Position numbers and translations under genes: made by a program
In this document: one piece after another, positions 27,338 to 36,431 of the stretch
How the letters are laid out: each line of letters opens with the position of its first letter
How positions within the stretch are numbered: position 1 is the stretch's first letter
Source: an uncultured bacterium
GTDB taxonomy: Bacteria; Planctomycetota; JAJSAM01; JAJVHW01
Direction of reading: 5' to 3'
NCBI GenBank assembly: GCA_937996235.1
Contig: CALKVK010000031.1
Coordinates: 124,001 to 188,000 of the forward strand
DNA length: 64,000 bases
Notes under the pieces: model-generated
Told to the model about the DNA's origin: nothing
The model's input: the letters and a program-made list of their open reading frames with translations, nothing else
The model's database searches: none

Positions 27338-28591
27338 GTGAGCGAGCCGATCGACGCGACGCCACCCTGCCCTGAGGAGTTCCCCGACTCGCGGGTCGCG
27401 GCGCTGGTGTCGGACAGCTCCGACCTGACCGCCGATGCGCACGTCGGCGCGTGTCGCCGGTGCGCGGAGGCGTTCTTCGATCACGCCGTGATCGCCGCGC
27501 TCGTGCGGAGGCTCCACGGGATCGCGATGGAGACGCCGCACGACGCTGCGTGGGCACGCCCGCTTCGTCGCCTCGGCGCGCTGCCGCTCGCGGCTGCCGT
27601 GCTCGTCGCCATCGGCGGCGTGGCGGTGGCAACCGTGGTGCTCGTCCGCCGTCCCGTGGTCATCGAGTCCGATGTCCTCACGCTCGGGCGCGCCGGAGAG
27701 ATCGAGGACGCGACAGGACTCCCGTTCGCGGCGGCCGGCGTCGCTCCCGGCGACCGCGTCGTGCGCTGGGTGCAGTTCACGCAGAGCCCGACCGCAGCGG
27801 GGCGCGCGGCGCTCGTCGAGACCCGGGTCGCGGCGGAGCTCGACCTCGTCGCGTTCGGGTCGGACCGATCGCTCCTCTGGCACGCACGCGGAGCTTGGTC
27901 CGCCGCGGACCTGCGCGTGCTCGACCGAGGACCGACGGCGCTCGCGCACTTCCTCTGCGTCGTGACGGACAAGACGCCGCAGACGACGGAGGAGTCTCTC
28001 GTCGCCATCCTCTCGAGAGACGAGATCGGCGCGGTCGCGCTGATCGACCCGCAGTCAGGCACGCTGCGAGGCACGTACTTCCACCCAGGGCGGATCGCGG
28101 ACGACCCCTTCGACAGCCACGTCGTCGCCAGCGCGCCGCTCGCGGGCGCGCACCGCCGGCTAATCGTCTTCGGTGAGCACGACGACCGGACGAACGAGAC
28201 CGCCCACCGCGGGCCGTGCGTCTCCGTGCTCGAGGTAGACGGCACCTTGGTGCAGCACGTCGTCATCCCGGGTCTCGGGATCAGCGGCATGTACACGCCC
28301 CGCGTCATCCGCTGCCAAGTGGACTGGTCGAGCGGGCACGAGACAGTGGAACTGCTCACGTCGGAGTGGCTCTGGGTGGCGATGCCGTGGCGCGATGGAC
28401 GCCTCGTTGTGGACGCGGCGACCGTCACGCTGTCCGACGCGCTCCAGTCCGCCTTCGATCGGGCGTCCGGACCGGGCGCCTTCAGGAGATGGTCGGAGGG
28501 GCTCGGCGGGATCGAGGCCGCGGGCGCCGACGTCGCCACGCGAGTGCGCGAGGCTCCGCTGACGCGGATGACGAGCTGGAGGGACTGGTGA
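27338..28591 (+). CDS. Membrane anti-sigma-like regulator
   Basis: This is a 417-residue protein starting at GTG 27338, 23 bp after the sigma gene. Near residue 31 is an H-x3-C-x2-C motif (HVGACRRC), the zinc-binding anti-sigma signature. A single membrane helix follows at ~80-110 (LPLAAAVLVAIGGVAVATVV). The remaining ~300 residues would lie outside the cytoplasm and look like a beta-rich sensor domain (Trp/Thr/Asp-rich). Expected role: hold the ECF factor inactive until a signal is sensed. The stop overlaps the next gene (GTGA). Confidence 0.72.
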   Translation: MSEPIDATPPCPEEFPDSRVAALVSDSSDLTADAHVGACRRCAEAFFDHAVIAALVRRLHGIAMETPHDAAWARPLRRLGALPLAAAVLVAIGGVAVATVVLVRRPVVIESDVLTLGRAGEIEDATGLPFAAAGVAPGDRVVRWVQFTQSPTAAGRAALVETRVAAELDLVAFGSDRSLLWHARGAWSAADLRVLDRGPTALAHFLCVVTDKTPQTTEESLVAILSRDEIGAVALIDPQSGTLRGTYFHPGRIADDPFDSHVVASAPLAGAHRRLIVFGEHDDRTNETAHRGPCVSVLEVDGTLVQHVVIPGLGISGMYTPRVIRCQVDWSSGHETVELLTSEWLWVAMPWRDGRLVVDAATVTLSDALQSAFDRASGPGAFRRWSEGLGGIEAAGADVATRVREAPLTRMTSWRDW

Positions 28592-29565
28592 GGTCTGCCG
28601 TGCTGGCCGTCCTGCTCGCTGCACTCGCCTGCGCCGGGTGCGAGGGGCGGGTCCCCCACCCGGTACTCGCTGTGCTCGACGGCGATCGAAGTGACGGCGT
28701 CGGGCCGCTCGCCGGTCCGAGCTTCGTGCTCCGCGTGGATGGCAACGTCGTGCACTGGTACAGCGACTCCGTCACGACGGACGAGCCGCAGTGGGTCGTG
28801 CTCACGGGCGCCGGCTCCGGCACGGACCAAGGCTCCGTGCTCGTGCTCTCGGCGGACGGCGAGCAGCTTGCGCGGCATCGCGTCTCAGGCGACGCGCCGG
28901 GCGCGCGTCACCAGCTCGCCGTCCCCCTGCCGGCTCGCCTGACGCGCGTTCCGTACGAGGGTCGTCGGCTGTTCCTTCTCGGAACGATGCCCGTGCAGTC
29001 GCCGTACTCGCTCGAGATCCTCGAAGCGTCCGGCCCGCGCGAACTCGTGCCGCGGCTTCGTCTGTGGAACGGCGGAGCGATCGACGTGCGGGTCGCGACA
29101 TCGGGCGGCCTGCTCGCGTTCCACGCGCTCAACAACTCATTCCGGGCTGCCGGTGAGGATCCGGAGGCGTACCCCGTCGTCGTCGGCGTCCTCGATCTCG
29201 ACGCGACGCTGCGCGCGGCCGACGCGCGCGAGGCCATCGACGCCGTCGCTCCGCGGCGTGACCGCGACGGTGCCGAGCACGTCGGGCGCGGGTACCTGGC
29301 GTACTACCGCCTGCCCGAACTCGCCGGTCCCCGCCACGCGTCGCAGGGCGCCGTCGCGTTGGACGGCACGCGGCTCCGCATGTCGTTCGAGCGTGGACTC
29401 ATCTACGTCGTGGAGCTCCGCGACGACTCGGTCGCGGTCGAGGCGACAGCAGAGTTCCGCGAGCGGTACGAGGCGCGCCGCCGCGCCGGCGGCGCCGCGC
29501 CCCCGCTCGCCGAGCACCTGGCCGCCCTCGCCGCTGGCGTCCGCAGCTTCCATCCAGCGCGGTAG
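28588..29565 (+). CDS. Predicted lipoprotein of the ECF cassette
   Basis: This is a 325-residue protein whose GTG start overlaps the upstream stop by 4 bp, indicating coupled translation. The N-terminus is a lipoprotein signal ending LACAGC. The mature part is beta-rich, with motifs such as FVLRVDGNVVHWYSDSV, and resembles the extracellular half of the preceding anti-sigma-like protein in style. No family recognised. It may be a sensor partner of the regulator; this is inference from the operon. Confidence 0.65.
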   Translation: MRSAVLAVLLAALACAGCEGRVPHPVLAVLDGDRSDGVGPLAGPSFVLRVDGNVVHWYSDSVTTDEPQWVVLTGAGSGTDQGSVLVLSADGEQLARHRVSGDAPGARHQLAVPLPARLTRVPYEGRRLFLLGTMPVQSPYSLEILEASGPRELVPRLRLWNGGAIDVRVATSGGLLAFHALNNSFRAAGEDPEAYPVVVGVLDLDATLRAADAREAIDAVAPRRDRDGAEHVGRGYLAYYRLPELAGPRHASQGAVALDGTRLRMSFERGLIYVVELRDDSVAVEATAEFRERYEARRRAGGAAPPLAEHLAALAAGVRSFHPAR

Positions 29566-29795
29566 GCGGCGCGCACCCTGCGTCGCGCGGAATCCCGCGG
29601 AATCCGCGCTCCCCTCCCGCGCTCGATCACGGTGTAGCAGGGGTTCGGACCTCACGGGGAGGGACGACGTGGACGTCCGGAGCACGTGGCCTCGAGATCG
29701 AGTGCGCGGAGCCCGACGGTCATCGGCGCCGTCCGGGCTCCCGCGAGGTCGGGCGGACTCCTGGCCCCAAGGAAGCGGCCGAGTTCGGAGGAACC

Positions 29796-30872
29796 ATGCG
29801 TCTTCGTTTCATTGCCGCAGCGCTCGTGACGGCGCTGCTCGCTGCCCAGGCGTGGGCCGACCACGTGGTGGAGGTCGTCGCTCCCACCACGGTCACCCGC
29901 ACCAGCGGGCAGCCGACGACCCAGGTGCTGACGTTCGCGGGGCACGGTAGCTCGTGCACCGTTCACATCGTCAGTCCCGCGCCAGGATTGACCTCGGCCG
30001 CGACCAGTTGCGACGTGTGGCTGAACGGCACGTCGATCGCGACCCCGGATGCGTTCGACGCGTCCGGTACCGACCTCTCGGTCGTCACGGACATCCAGGA
30101 CGAGAACCGACTCGAGGTCCGCCTGCGCGGCGCACCCGGCGACACGGTTGAGGTCAGCGTGGAGTGCGCGTGCGAGGACGTGGAGGTCCTGCCTCCGACC
30201 GGGTGGAGCCTCCTCCAGGACGAGTACGGCCAGTCGTCGTACGGCGTGAGCAGCGCGTTCGGGGGCTCCTACTTCATGACCATCTCGGGCGCGCCGGACG
30301 CGGCCTCGTTCACGCAGGAGCTCGGCACGGACGTCCACGTCGGAGACGTCGTGACGTTCCGGTTCGCCCACACGGACCTCGGCAACTTCTCCGGCCAGCG
30401 GGTCTACTTCGGCGACCGGCAGATCCACTACAACGCGGACACGAGATCGTCGGAGCCGACCGGGACGGCGTACGAGGTCCAGTGGATCGCCGACGACGAG
30501 TACCCCGCCGCGACGGTCGTCACGTGGTACGCCTCCATCTGGCCGGGCACCGCCACGTACTGGTTCCTCGGAGCGACGGTCAGCTGCGGTGACGGCGGAG
30601 TCGAGCCGCCGCCGGTCACGTCGTACGTCGAGGAGAACGTGCGGCTGCGACTGCTCGATGCGCAGCTGGGTGGCGTGATCGAGTTCTACCGCGCGCGGAT
30701 CGACGACGACCCGAGCGACCTCGAGACCGTGCTGCGTTGGGACGCCGGCGTGCGCGTGGTCAACGCCGCCGAGTTCGAGCGGACGATCGTGGACGGGATC
30801 GGCTGGCTCGTCGTCTACGCCGGCACGACGACGCGCGTCGACGCCGCCGACATCGTGCTGAGCACGGACTGA
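29796..30872 (+). CDS. Secreted beta-rich protein
   Basis: This is a 358-residue protein with a clear signal peptide (MRLRFIAAALVTALLAAQAWA) cut before DHVVEV. The mature protein is Thr/Val/Asp-rich with several cysteines (CTVHI, CDVWLNG, VECACEDVEV) suggesting disulfides and adhesin-like or jelly-roll domains. An AAGGAAG-like site lies upstream and a GAGGA site just before ATG 29796. It follows the ECF cassette by 230 bp on the same strand and may be its output. No enzymatic motif seen. Confidence 0.65.
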   Translation: MRLRFIAAALVTALLAAQAWADHVVEVVAPTTVTRTSGQPTTQVLTFAGHGSSCTVHIVSPAPGLTSAATSCDVWLNGTSIATPDAFDASGTDLSVVTDIQDENRLEVRLRGAPGDTVEVSVECACEDVEVLPPTGWSLLQDEYGQSSYGVSSAFGGSYFMTISGAPDAASFTQELGTDVHVGDVVTFRFAHTDLGNFSGQRVYFGDRQIHYNADTRSSEPTGTAYEVQWIADDEYPAATVVTWYASIWPGTATYWFLGATVSCGDGGVEPPPVTSYVEENVRLRLLDAQLGGVIEFYRARIDDDPSDLETVLRWDAGVRVVNAAEFERTIVDGIGWLVVYAGTTTRVDAADIVLSTD

Positions 30873-31663
30873 ACGGCGACCGCAACGCCAACTCCCCGCG
30901 CCCGGTCAGCGGCATTCGCCGGCCGGGCGCCGAGGCGCCCGCGCCCCAGAGGTCACCGAGACCGACGACGGGCCGTGCCTCTCCACGATCACCGCGCGGC
31001 TGGCCAGCGTCGCGCCGCTCGCGCGTGACGGGCGGAACCGCGCCCCCCTCCGCCACTCGGCCGATCTCGCGGCACCGGCGACGACGGCCCGCGCGCCGGC
31101 GAGTCCATCCCGGATCTCGCTCGCGAGCACGGGATCCGGCTCTTGTGCTCGGCGGGGCGCACACGCATGCGCGTCCCACGACGGCGCTGCTGCTCGGCGC
31201 GGTCCTCGCGACATGTGCATCACCGCGCAACTCCGCCGGCGGCAGAATCGCCCTCAGCACACCGCCTCGCGGTGCGCACGACAATCGCCCAGCGTCAGCA
31301 CGCCGCTGATCCGCACTCGCTTGAGGCTAGGTGGTTGCCCGAGCACGTCGGCGCGGCCACGACGATTCTGATTCGGCACGACGCGCACTGGACGCTGGTC
31401 GACCGGCGAGGCCACTGGCGCCCTGCGCGACCAGCACAACCGCGAGAGAGGCATGGGTCAGGGCAGCCCGCGCAACGCCGAGCGTACGCGGCGCCGCGCA
31501 CGCGGCTGCGACCTCGCCGCCTCTCCGGTCCCCATGAGAAGCCGCCCAACCCCGCGACCGGGCTCGTCCGGCGCGCGGCAAGGCTGCGGAGGGTCGCGAA
31601 TCGGTCAATCTGTCGATCCGAACGGGGACCCGCGGGACGTTCTGCGCGCTAGGTTCGTGGTCG
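30873..31663. other. Gene-free spacer
   Basis: No supported gene lies in these 791 bp. Open frames on both strands are Arg/Pro/Ala low-complexity and have no ribosome sites. No repeat or strong hairpin stood out. Confidence 0.4.
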
Positions 31664-33631
31664 ATGACGACACCCCGGTGCCTCGCCCTCGGCGGTCGGG
31701 GCGGAAGCCGGCTCGACCGCGGAGAGTGGACTGTGACTGCGGACGCGACACCGAACTTCTTCGTGGTGCTGAACCTCCTGGTTCACGCCTTCCACCTCGA
31801 CAACGAGGAGCCCGATCTGAGGGGGAGCGGGCGTTTCCAGCACCACCTCAGCGCCCGGCGCATCGACATCAAGGAGGAGGGGGCGCTGGAACTGCTGCGG
31901 TGTTTCGGTGCGGCGCTCCTGCGCTCGGGCGTCTTCCCCGTCATCGACGAGACGCTGCGCTGCGACACGGTCGAAGCGAGAGACGACGACGTCGCGAGGT
32001 ACCTGGGCAGCGCCATGGCCCTCCCGACGTGCTCCGGCAATCGCGAGTCCGATGCCGCCGCTCGTCTCGCCTGGCTCGCCGAGCAACACGAGGAGTTCCT
32101 CAGCAAGGCCCGGTCACAGGATCTCGGTACGGACACCGACCCGGCGTTCGCGCTCCTCCCGGTGATGCGCTTCGGGTGGCACCACGTGACGTTCGCCATC
32201 GCCACACTCTTCTGGTGCGGGGGACTCGACGACGCCTGCCTCGGCGCGATGGCGCCGGAAATGACCTGGTGGATGGAGAAGCCGTCCTCGACGCCGATGC
32301 AGGACGCGTGCGTCGCAGCGGGGCTCAGCCGTCGCCAGGTACTGAGTGATCTCTCGCGATCCGACCCGGACCGGGCGCGGGGCTGGAACGAGAAGACGAT
32401 CGACAACCTCTGGAACGGCGGCCCGGACCACCCAACGCTCGACTCGCTCGAGATGGTCACCGAACTGCTCTTCCCCGCTGACGCGACCACCCTGGCACGT
32501 TGGCGGCGTTGGTACGGACTTCGCGACCTCGCCCGCAGGTTCGCGGGGCTGTGGGGATGGAAGTGGCTCGACGGCTGCCTCGCGACCACCCTCGCCCATG
32601 CCCGGATCTTCGCCCACGACCTGCGACGGTCCGCGCTGCGCCCCGACCAGGCGAAGGTCGTGGCGTCGGTCGTCCTCTGGACCGGTTGGAGGTCGCAGCT
32701 CGCGCGGTTCGCGTTCGGCTCGGCCTCGCGGCTCGCTGGCGACGATCCGCACCCGACGCTGAGGCTCGACTACCGGGCCATCGGGGCGAGCGACGAACGC
32801 CTGCGTCTCGACGACTGCGTCGCGCTCGTGAAGGGCACAGGATCGTTCGAACTGGAGATCCGGACGCGGGGCCGAGACCCCGAGGCTGCTCGACGCGACG
32901 CGCTGCACATCGTCTGGCTGCTGCAGGGCGACCTGGGCAACCTCGCCCACCTGGACCCGATCCCGGCGCTGCTCGGCGCACGTCATCGCCAGGACTGGCG
33001 CGCGGCGGAAGAGGCAGCACGCGCGCTGGTGCAGATGCGGCCTCAGTACGTCGACAACCACTATCGCCTCGTGGAGGCGCTGGCGCACCAGGACAGGTTC
33101 GACGACGCCCTCTCCGTGGTCAGGACCGCGCAGACGAGGTTCCCGTGGGATCCGTCGCTAGCGCAGGCGGAGGTCCTGACGCTCATGCTGCGCGGCGAGC
33201 ATCGTCGCGACCACACGGACTTCGAGGCAGCGCGGGAGAGGCTCCTGGCTCGGAATCCCGCCGGGACCGAGTGGGAAGCGCACCTGCTCCTCGCCGACTG
33301 CCACCTGGCTCTCGGCGACTGGAAGGCAGCGCGCGAGGCGTGCCAGCTAGTCACGAAGCACAACCCGCAGTGCGGCGAGGCGCGCGCGATCGTGTCGATC
33401 TGCTGCGCCAAGCTCGGCGAGCGGCAATCGGGGAACAAGGCTGCAGAGCATGCAGCGCACCGCGGCGAGCGCGCACTCGTCGAGGAACTCCGCCGACGCG
33501 ACGACGCCGGTGAACTCGGCCGGGGCCCGATCCTGCCGGTCCCGAGGTGGCACAGGCTGTCCGTGCAGCCGGAGCCGGCCGCGGCTCGGTGGAGCGACGA
33601 GCGGATGAGGGGTTCTGAAGATCACTCATGA
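31664..33631 (+). CDS. Large TPR-containing hypothetical protein
   Basis: This is a 655-residue protein. The C-terminal ~200 residues form TPR-like helical repeats (DWRAAEEAARALVQMRPQY, RFDDALSVVRTAQTRFPWD, CHLALGDWKAAREACQLV). A central part (~200-270) has a predicted helix-turn-helix-like stretch (CVAAGLSRRQVLSDLSR). The N-terminal third is Trp/Phe-rich and contains a possible hydrophobic patch near VTFAIATLFWCGGL. No family recognised. A start further inside, at 31739 or later, is possible because the first 25 residues are Arg/Gly-rich. A role as scaffold or regulator is a guess. Confidence 0.6.
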   Translation: MTTPRCLALGGRGGSRLDRGEWTVTADATPNFFVVLNLLVHAFHLDNEEPDLRGSGRFQHHLSARRIDIKEEGALELLRCFGAALLRSGVFPVIDETLRCDTVEARDDDVARYLGSAMALPTCSGNRESDAAARLAWLAEQHEEFLSKARSQDLGTDTDPAFALLPVMRFGWHHVTFAIATLFWCGGLDDACLGAMAPEMTWWMEKPSSTPMQDACVAAGLSRRQVLSDLSRSDPDRARGWNEKTIDNLWNGGPDHPTLDSLEMVTELLFPADATTLARWRRWYGLRDLARRFAGLWGWKWLDGCLATTLAHARIFAHDLRRSALRPDQAKVVASVVLWTGWRSQLARFAFGSASRLAGDDPHPTLRLDYRAIGASDERLRLDDCVALVKGTGSFELEIRTRGRDPEAARRDALHIVWLLQGDLGNLAHLDPIPALLGARHRQDWRAAEEAARALVQMRPQYVDNHYRLVEALAHQDRFDDALSVVRTAQTRFPWDPSLAQAEVLTLMLRGEHRRDHTDFEAARERLLARNPAGTEWEAHLLLADCHLALGDWKAAREACQLVTKHNPQCGEARAIVSICCAKLGERQSGNKAAEHAAHRGERALVEELRRRDDAGELGRGPILPVPRWHRLSVQPEPAAARWSDERMRGSEDHS

Positions 33632-33776
33632 AGCGGCGCGCGGAGCTCGGTGTTCGCATCGTCCGGTGACTGATGGGACGGCGGGCAACGCTCCCCGAGC
33701 GCAAATTCGGTCTCAACTGCAGGCGCGAGCGCACGGTGCGCTCGGCCCGAGGGTCTCGACTGAAAGGAGGCCATTC

Positions 33777-33908
33777 ATGGCCAAGGGAAGTTCCGGTGGC
33801 AAGGGCGGCGGTGGTGGCAAGGGCGGCGGTGGCCGTCCACCGAACGGGCCGAGCACGACCGGCAACCCCTCCGGGGGCGGCCGCGGCAACAACCCGCCGT
33901 CGAAGTAG
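33777..33908 (+). CDS. Tiny Gly/Lys/Pro-rich protein
   Basis: This is a 43-residue protein beginning MAKGSSGGKGGGGGKGGGG and ending NNPPSK. An excellent AGGAGG ribosome site lies 7 bp before the ATG, which argues for real translation. It is basic and presumably disordered. It follows the TPR gene by 145 bp and may have its own promoter. No known family; it could be an RNA- or membrane-binding peptide. Confidence 0.6.
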   Translation: MAKGSSGGKGGGGGKGGGGRPPNGPSTTGNPSGGGRGNNPPSK

Positions 33909-34256
33909 CCACTGACCGAATCGCTGCCCGACCGATCTGACGCCCCCGTACGCGTACGGCGACGGCGGACGGTCGGGTGGCACAACCCAGCAGTCCCAAG
34001 ACCCGCGAATCGGTGCACGTCCGCGGACTTGTCGCAGGCGCGACAACGCTGCGGCCGCGTCCGAAGGCGCGACCGGTCGAGCCGCGAGCGTGTGCACATC
34101 GCTGCGACCACTGCCGTCGCGGCCCCGACTCGCAAGCGGATGCCCCCGGCAGAGCCGCGAAGGGCCGAGCTCGCGCGGTGGCGGGGACGGCAGCGCACAG
34201 TTGCATGCGAAAGTCCGCAACCCGGGCAGCGCGCGATCGGATCGACTGAGAAAGAT

Positions 34257-34569
34257 CTCGGCGCACGGTCGTACCACGCCCGCCGGCGCGCCCGCGCGAG
34301 GTCGAATCCACCGAGCAGCACCGCCAGCTCCTCGGCCACGCAAACGTCCCCTGCTCGAGCCGCTTCGCGAAGACCCAGGAGCCCGAGCGGTCCCAGAGCA
34401 GGATCTTCAGCCGGTCGCGGCGGCGGTTGCAGAAGACGAAGGAGTGCCCGGAGAGCGGGTCCCTCTCGATGACCGCGCGCACGGCGTTCTGGAGCCCGTC
34501 GAAGCTCTTGCGCATGTCCGTCGGACCCACCGCGAGGTAGACCCGCGAGCGCGGCGGGACCGTCAGCAC
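34257..34569 (-). pseudogene. tnpB: IS66 TnpB, frameshifted
   Basis: Starts at GTG 34569, overlapping the tnpA stop. It reads VYLAVGPTDMRKSFDGLQ, IERDPLSGHSFVFCNRRRDRLKIL and LWDRSGSWVFAKRLEQGTF, the diagnostic IS66 Orf2/TnpB core. Near 34345 the frame shifts by one lost base. It continues as AEELAVLLGGFDL, then loses similarity. TnpB is an accessory protein of IS66 transposition. Confidence 0.82.
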
Positions 34570-34862
34570 GCCGCGAGCGCGCGCACCAGCCGGGCGATGG
34601 ACTGCGCGTCCGTGTCCGCCACGCGCACGAGCACGTCCCCGACGACGATCTCGACCGCGATGCCGCGCTCCACGCCCCCCTCCACGACGCCGACCGGCAC
34701 GAGCCGCGGCGCGATCTCCTCGCGCAGACGTGCTCGCCACCAGTTGAGCGTCGTGGCCGCGACGCCCGCGGCTTCGGCGAACGCCTTCGGCGAGAGCCCG
34801 CTCCGCTCCTGCTCCTGCAGCAGCTCACGCATCTCCTCCGCAGACCAGCGCCGTCTCGACAT
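34563..34862 (-). CDS. tnpA: IS66 TnpA (helix-turn-helix accessory protein)
   Basis: This 99-residue protein begins MSRRRWSAEEMRELLQEQ at ATG 34862. Its helix-turn-helix GLSPKAFAEAAGVAATTLNWW is typical of IS66 Orf1. The C-terminus (VEIVVGDVLVRVADTD, then LVRALAAC) matches the usual family ending. Intact, but its element lacks tnpC, so it is probably non-functional for transposition. Confidence 0.8.
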   Translation of the reverse strand: MSRRRWSAEEMRELLQEQERSGLSPKAFAEAAGVAATTLNWWRARLREEIAPRLVPVGVVEGGVERGIAVEIVVGDVLVRVADTDAQSIARLVRALAAC

Positions 34863-35336
34863 CGCACGACCTCCCGTCGTGCGCGCGATGCTCAGCGAGT
34901 CGCGGTGTTGCGCAAGGTGGGGTCCGCCGGACGTATACGGCCGATCCACGTCGTCCGCGCGTTACGATGTGTCTGCATCCAGGGGCCCCCTTCAAGTCGG
35001 TGGAACTTGCCTGACACAAGCCCAGCTACCGGGAGACCCGGGGTGTCTACAAGGGGCTCGGACTGCACACCTAGGCGTCGTCCGAGTGGTAGCCGCACGC
35101 TCGTCGGCGCGTATCGCGATCCGGGCCATGCGGCGGCGTACGTATCGAGCATCCGCCGCGCGGCCTGATCGGGGCGTTTCTCAACGGGCTGCTCACGGTG
35201 CCAGATTCGTTCGTCGGTTCGGATCTGGACCAGCCTGCGAAGAAGTGGAGCGCTGGAACCGGCGATTTAGCACTGGGCCCGCATGTCGGTAGTCGATCTG
35301 CAATGGATCTCCGGCTACTGCATTTCGCCAGCTGAC
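34863..35336. other. Gene-free spacer
   Basis: No supported gene lies between the IS66 remnant and the RHS partner gene. Base composition becomes visibly AT-richer from about 35160 onward, as in the adjoining RHS-partner gene. Confidence 0.4.
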
Positions 35337-36425
35337 TCAATCTCTCCGGATAGCTTGCATCGCTTTGTCAATTCCATCTATTCGCATCCAAGCAGCCAAA
35401 CGACTCGACTTCGAACGCGCCGCAAGCGCGCGCTCTTGGAGACGCGCCAGCGCATCTGCGTCGCATTCGCGAACCACCATCGGTAGGGCGTCAAAACATG
35501 AGCTCAACATACTCGCTCGGCATTCCAAGTCGTCTACTGACTCGTCGAGATCTGTCACCAGCGTGTCACACCACTCCAGCACTAACCCACGCCACTCCCG
35601 ATCTGCGCCTTGGATTGCACTCCCCTCGCCCTCCAACTGTGCGACGGCTCGAGCGAACGCGCTAGCGCGCACATCTTCGAAGTCTGGATACCAGGCGCTT
35701 GAGCCCGCCGAGTGCCGCGTGAACATGATACCGTTACCGTAGCTCCAAGACTCAGATTCGCCATCGAGTCCAGGTTGAACCCAAACCACAGTGGCTTGCC
35801 ACCGCCGCCGATGGCCGTTGCGAATTGGCAGGTCGCCCGGCGCTCGCCCGCGCGGAGTCCGCACGGTCGCGATTAGTGAGAGCGCGCCCCAGATCTGTCG
35901 CCCAGTCTCCACCGATAGTGCGCGAGAGCTACTCTCCCCTCCGCGCTCACCGTTGATGGTAATCGTCGAGACTATTGCCTCTGAATCAGTGCACACGAGC
36001 CTGATGAGACGTGCAGGCTGCGGCTCTCGCAAGGCAGAGCCGTCTCCACTCTTGACCGCGATTCTAATCTCGTACCTGCGCGGCTGAACAGTAGTCAGAA
36101 GCCCCGCGAAACTGAGCTCCGCTGCTGACTTATTCAGTGTTTCGTCCACATCCAAGAACGCGGTCCGTGCCCGCGTGATCGCCGATTCAGACGCAACCGA
36201 TCGCGTGACGGCTGGTGATGCACTGCACCGCGCGAGCACCAGCACTAGCGCCGCCAGCAGAACGACTCTCCGAGCCCCCCGAATCGCGCGCCCAGCCGAA
36301 CAGCCGCAAGCCCCCCCGACGGCCGCTCGGACGAGTTCACGCGCGGTACGCATTCGTGCGTCGCTCTCACTCACGGCGCGCAGTCGGCGCGAGGCAATCG
36401 ACATTCTGCTCTCTGCTGTCGACAT
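35337..36425 (-). CDS. Lipoprotein-like partner of the RHS protein, possible immunity protein
   Basis: This is a 362-residue protein starting ATG 36425, only 6 bp after the RHS stop, so co-transcribed. After a basic N-terminus there is one hydrophobic helix with a lipobox-like end (VVLLAALVLVLARCSASP). The mature part has mixed beta/alpha content with an acidic helical C-terminus. The gene is visibly AT-richer than the rest of the window, like the toxin tip before it, which suggests shared foreign origin. Immunity proteins usually sit directly after polymorphic RHS toxins; that assignment is inferred from position only. Confidence 0.6.
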   Translation of the reverse strand: MSTAESRMSIASRRLRAVSESDARMRTARELVRAAVGGACGCSAGRAIRGARRVVLLAALVLVLARCSASPAVTRSVASESAITRARTAFLDVDETLNKSAAELSFAGLLTTVQPRRYEIRIAVKSGDGSALREPQPARLIRLVCTDSEAIVSTITINGERGGESSSRALSVETGRQIWGALSLIATVRTPRGRAPGDLPIRNGHRRRWQATVVWVQPGLDGESESWSYGNGIMFTRHSAGSSAWYPDFEDVRASAFARAVAQLEGEGSAIQGADREWRGLVLEWCDTLVTDLDESVDDLECRASMLSSCFDALPMVVRECDADALARLQERALAARSKSSRLAAWMRIDGIDKAMQAIRRD

Positions 36426-36431
36426 CGGCAG

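Larger units (their letters stand above)
34257..34862 (-). mobile_element. IS66-family remnant (tnpA-tnpB)
   Basis: Adjacent tnpA and frameshifted tnpB genes in the order and overlap seen in IS66 elements. The large transposase gene tnpC is absent and no terminal inverted repeats were identified. The element is therefore a degraded fragment that cannot move by itself. Confidence 0.8.

Noticed and set aside
34257..34862. Complete IS66 element
   Set aside because: tnpC is absent, tnpB is frameshifted and terminal repeats were not found.
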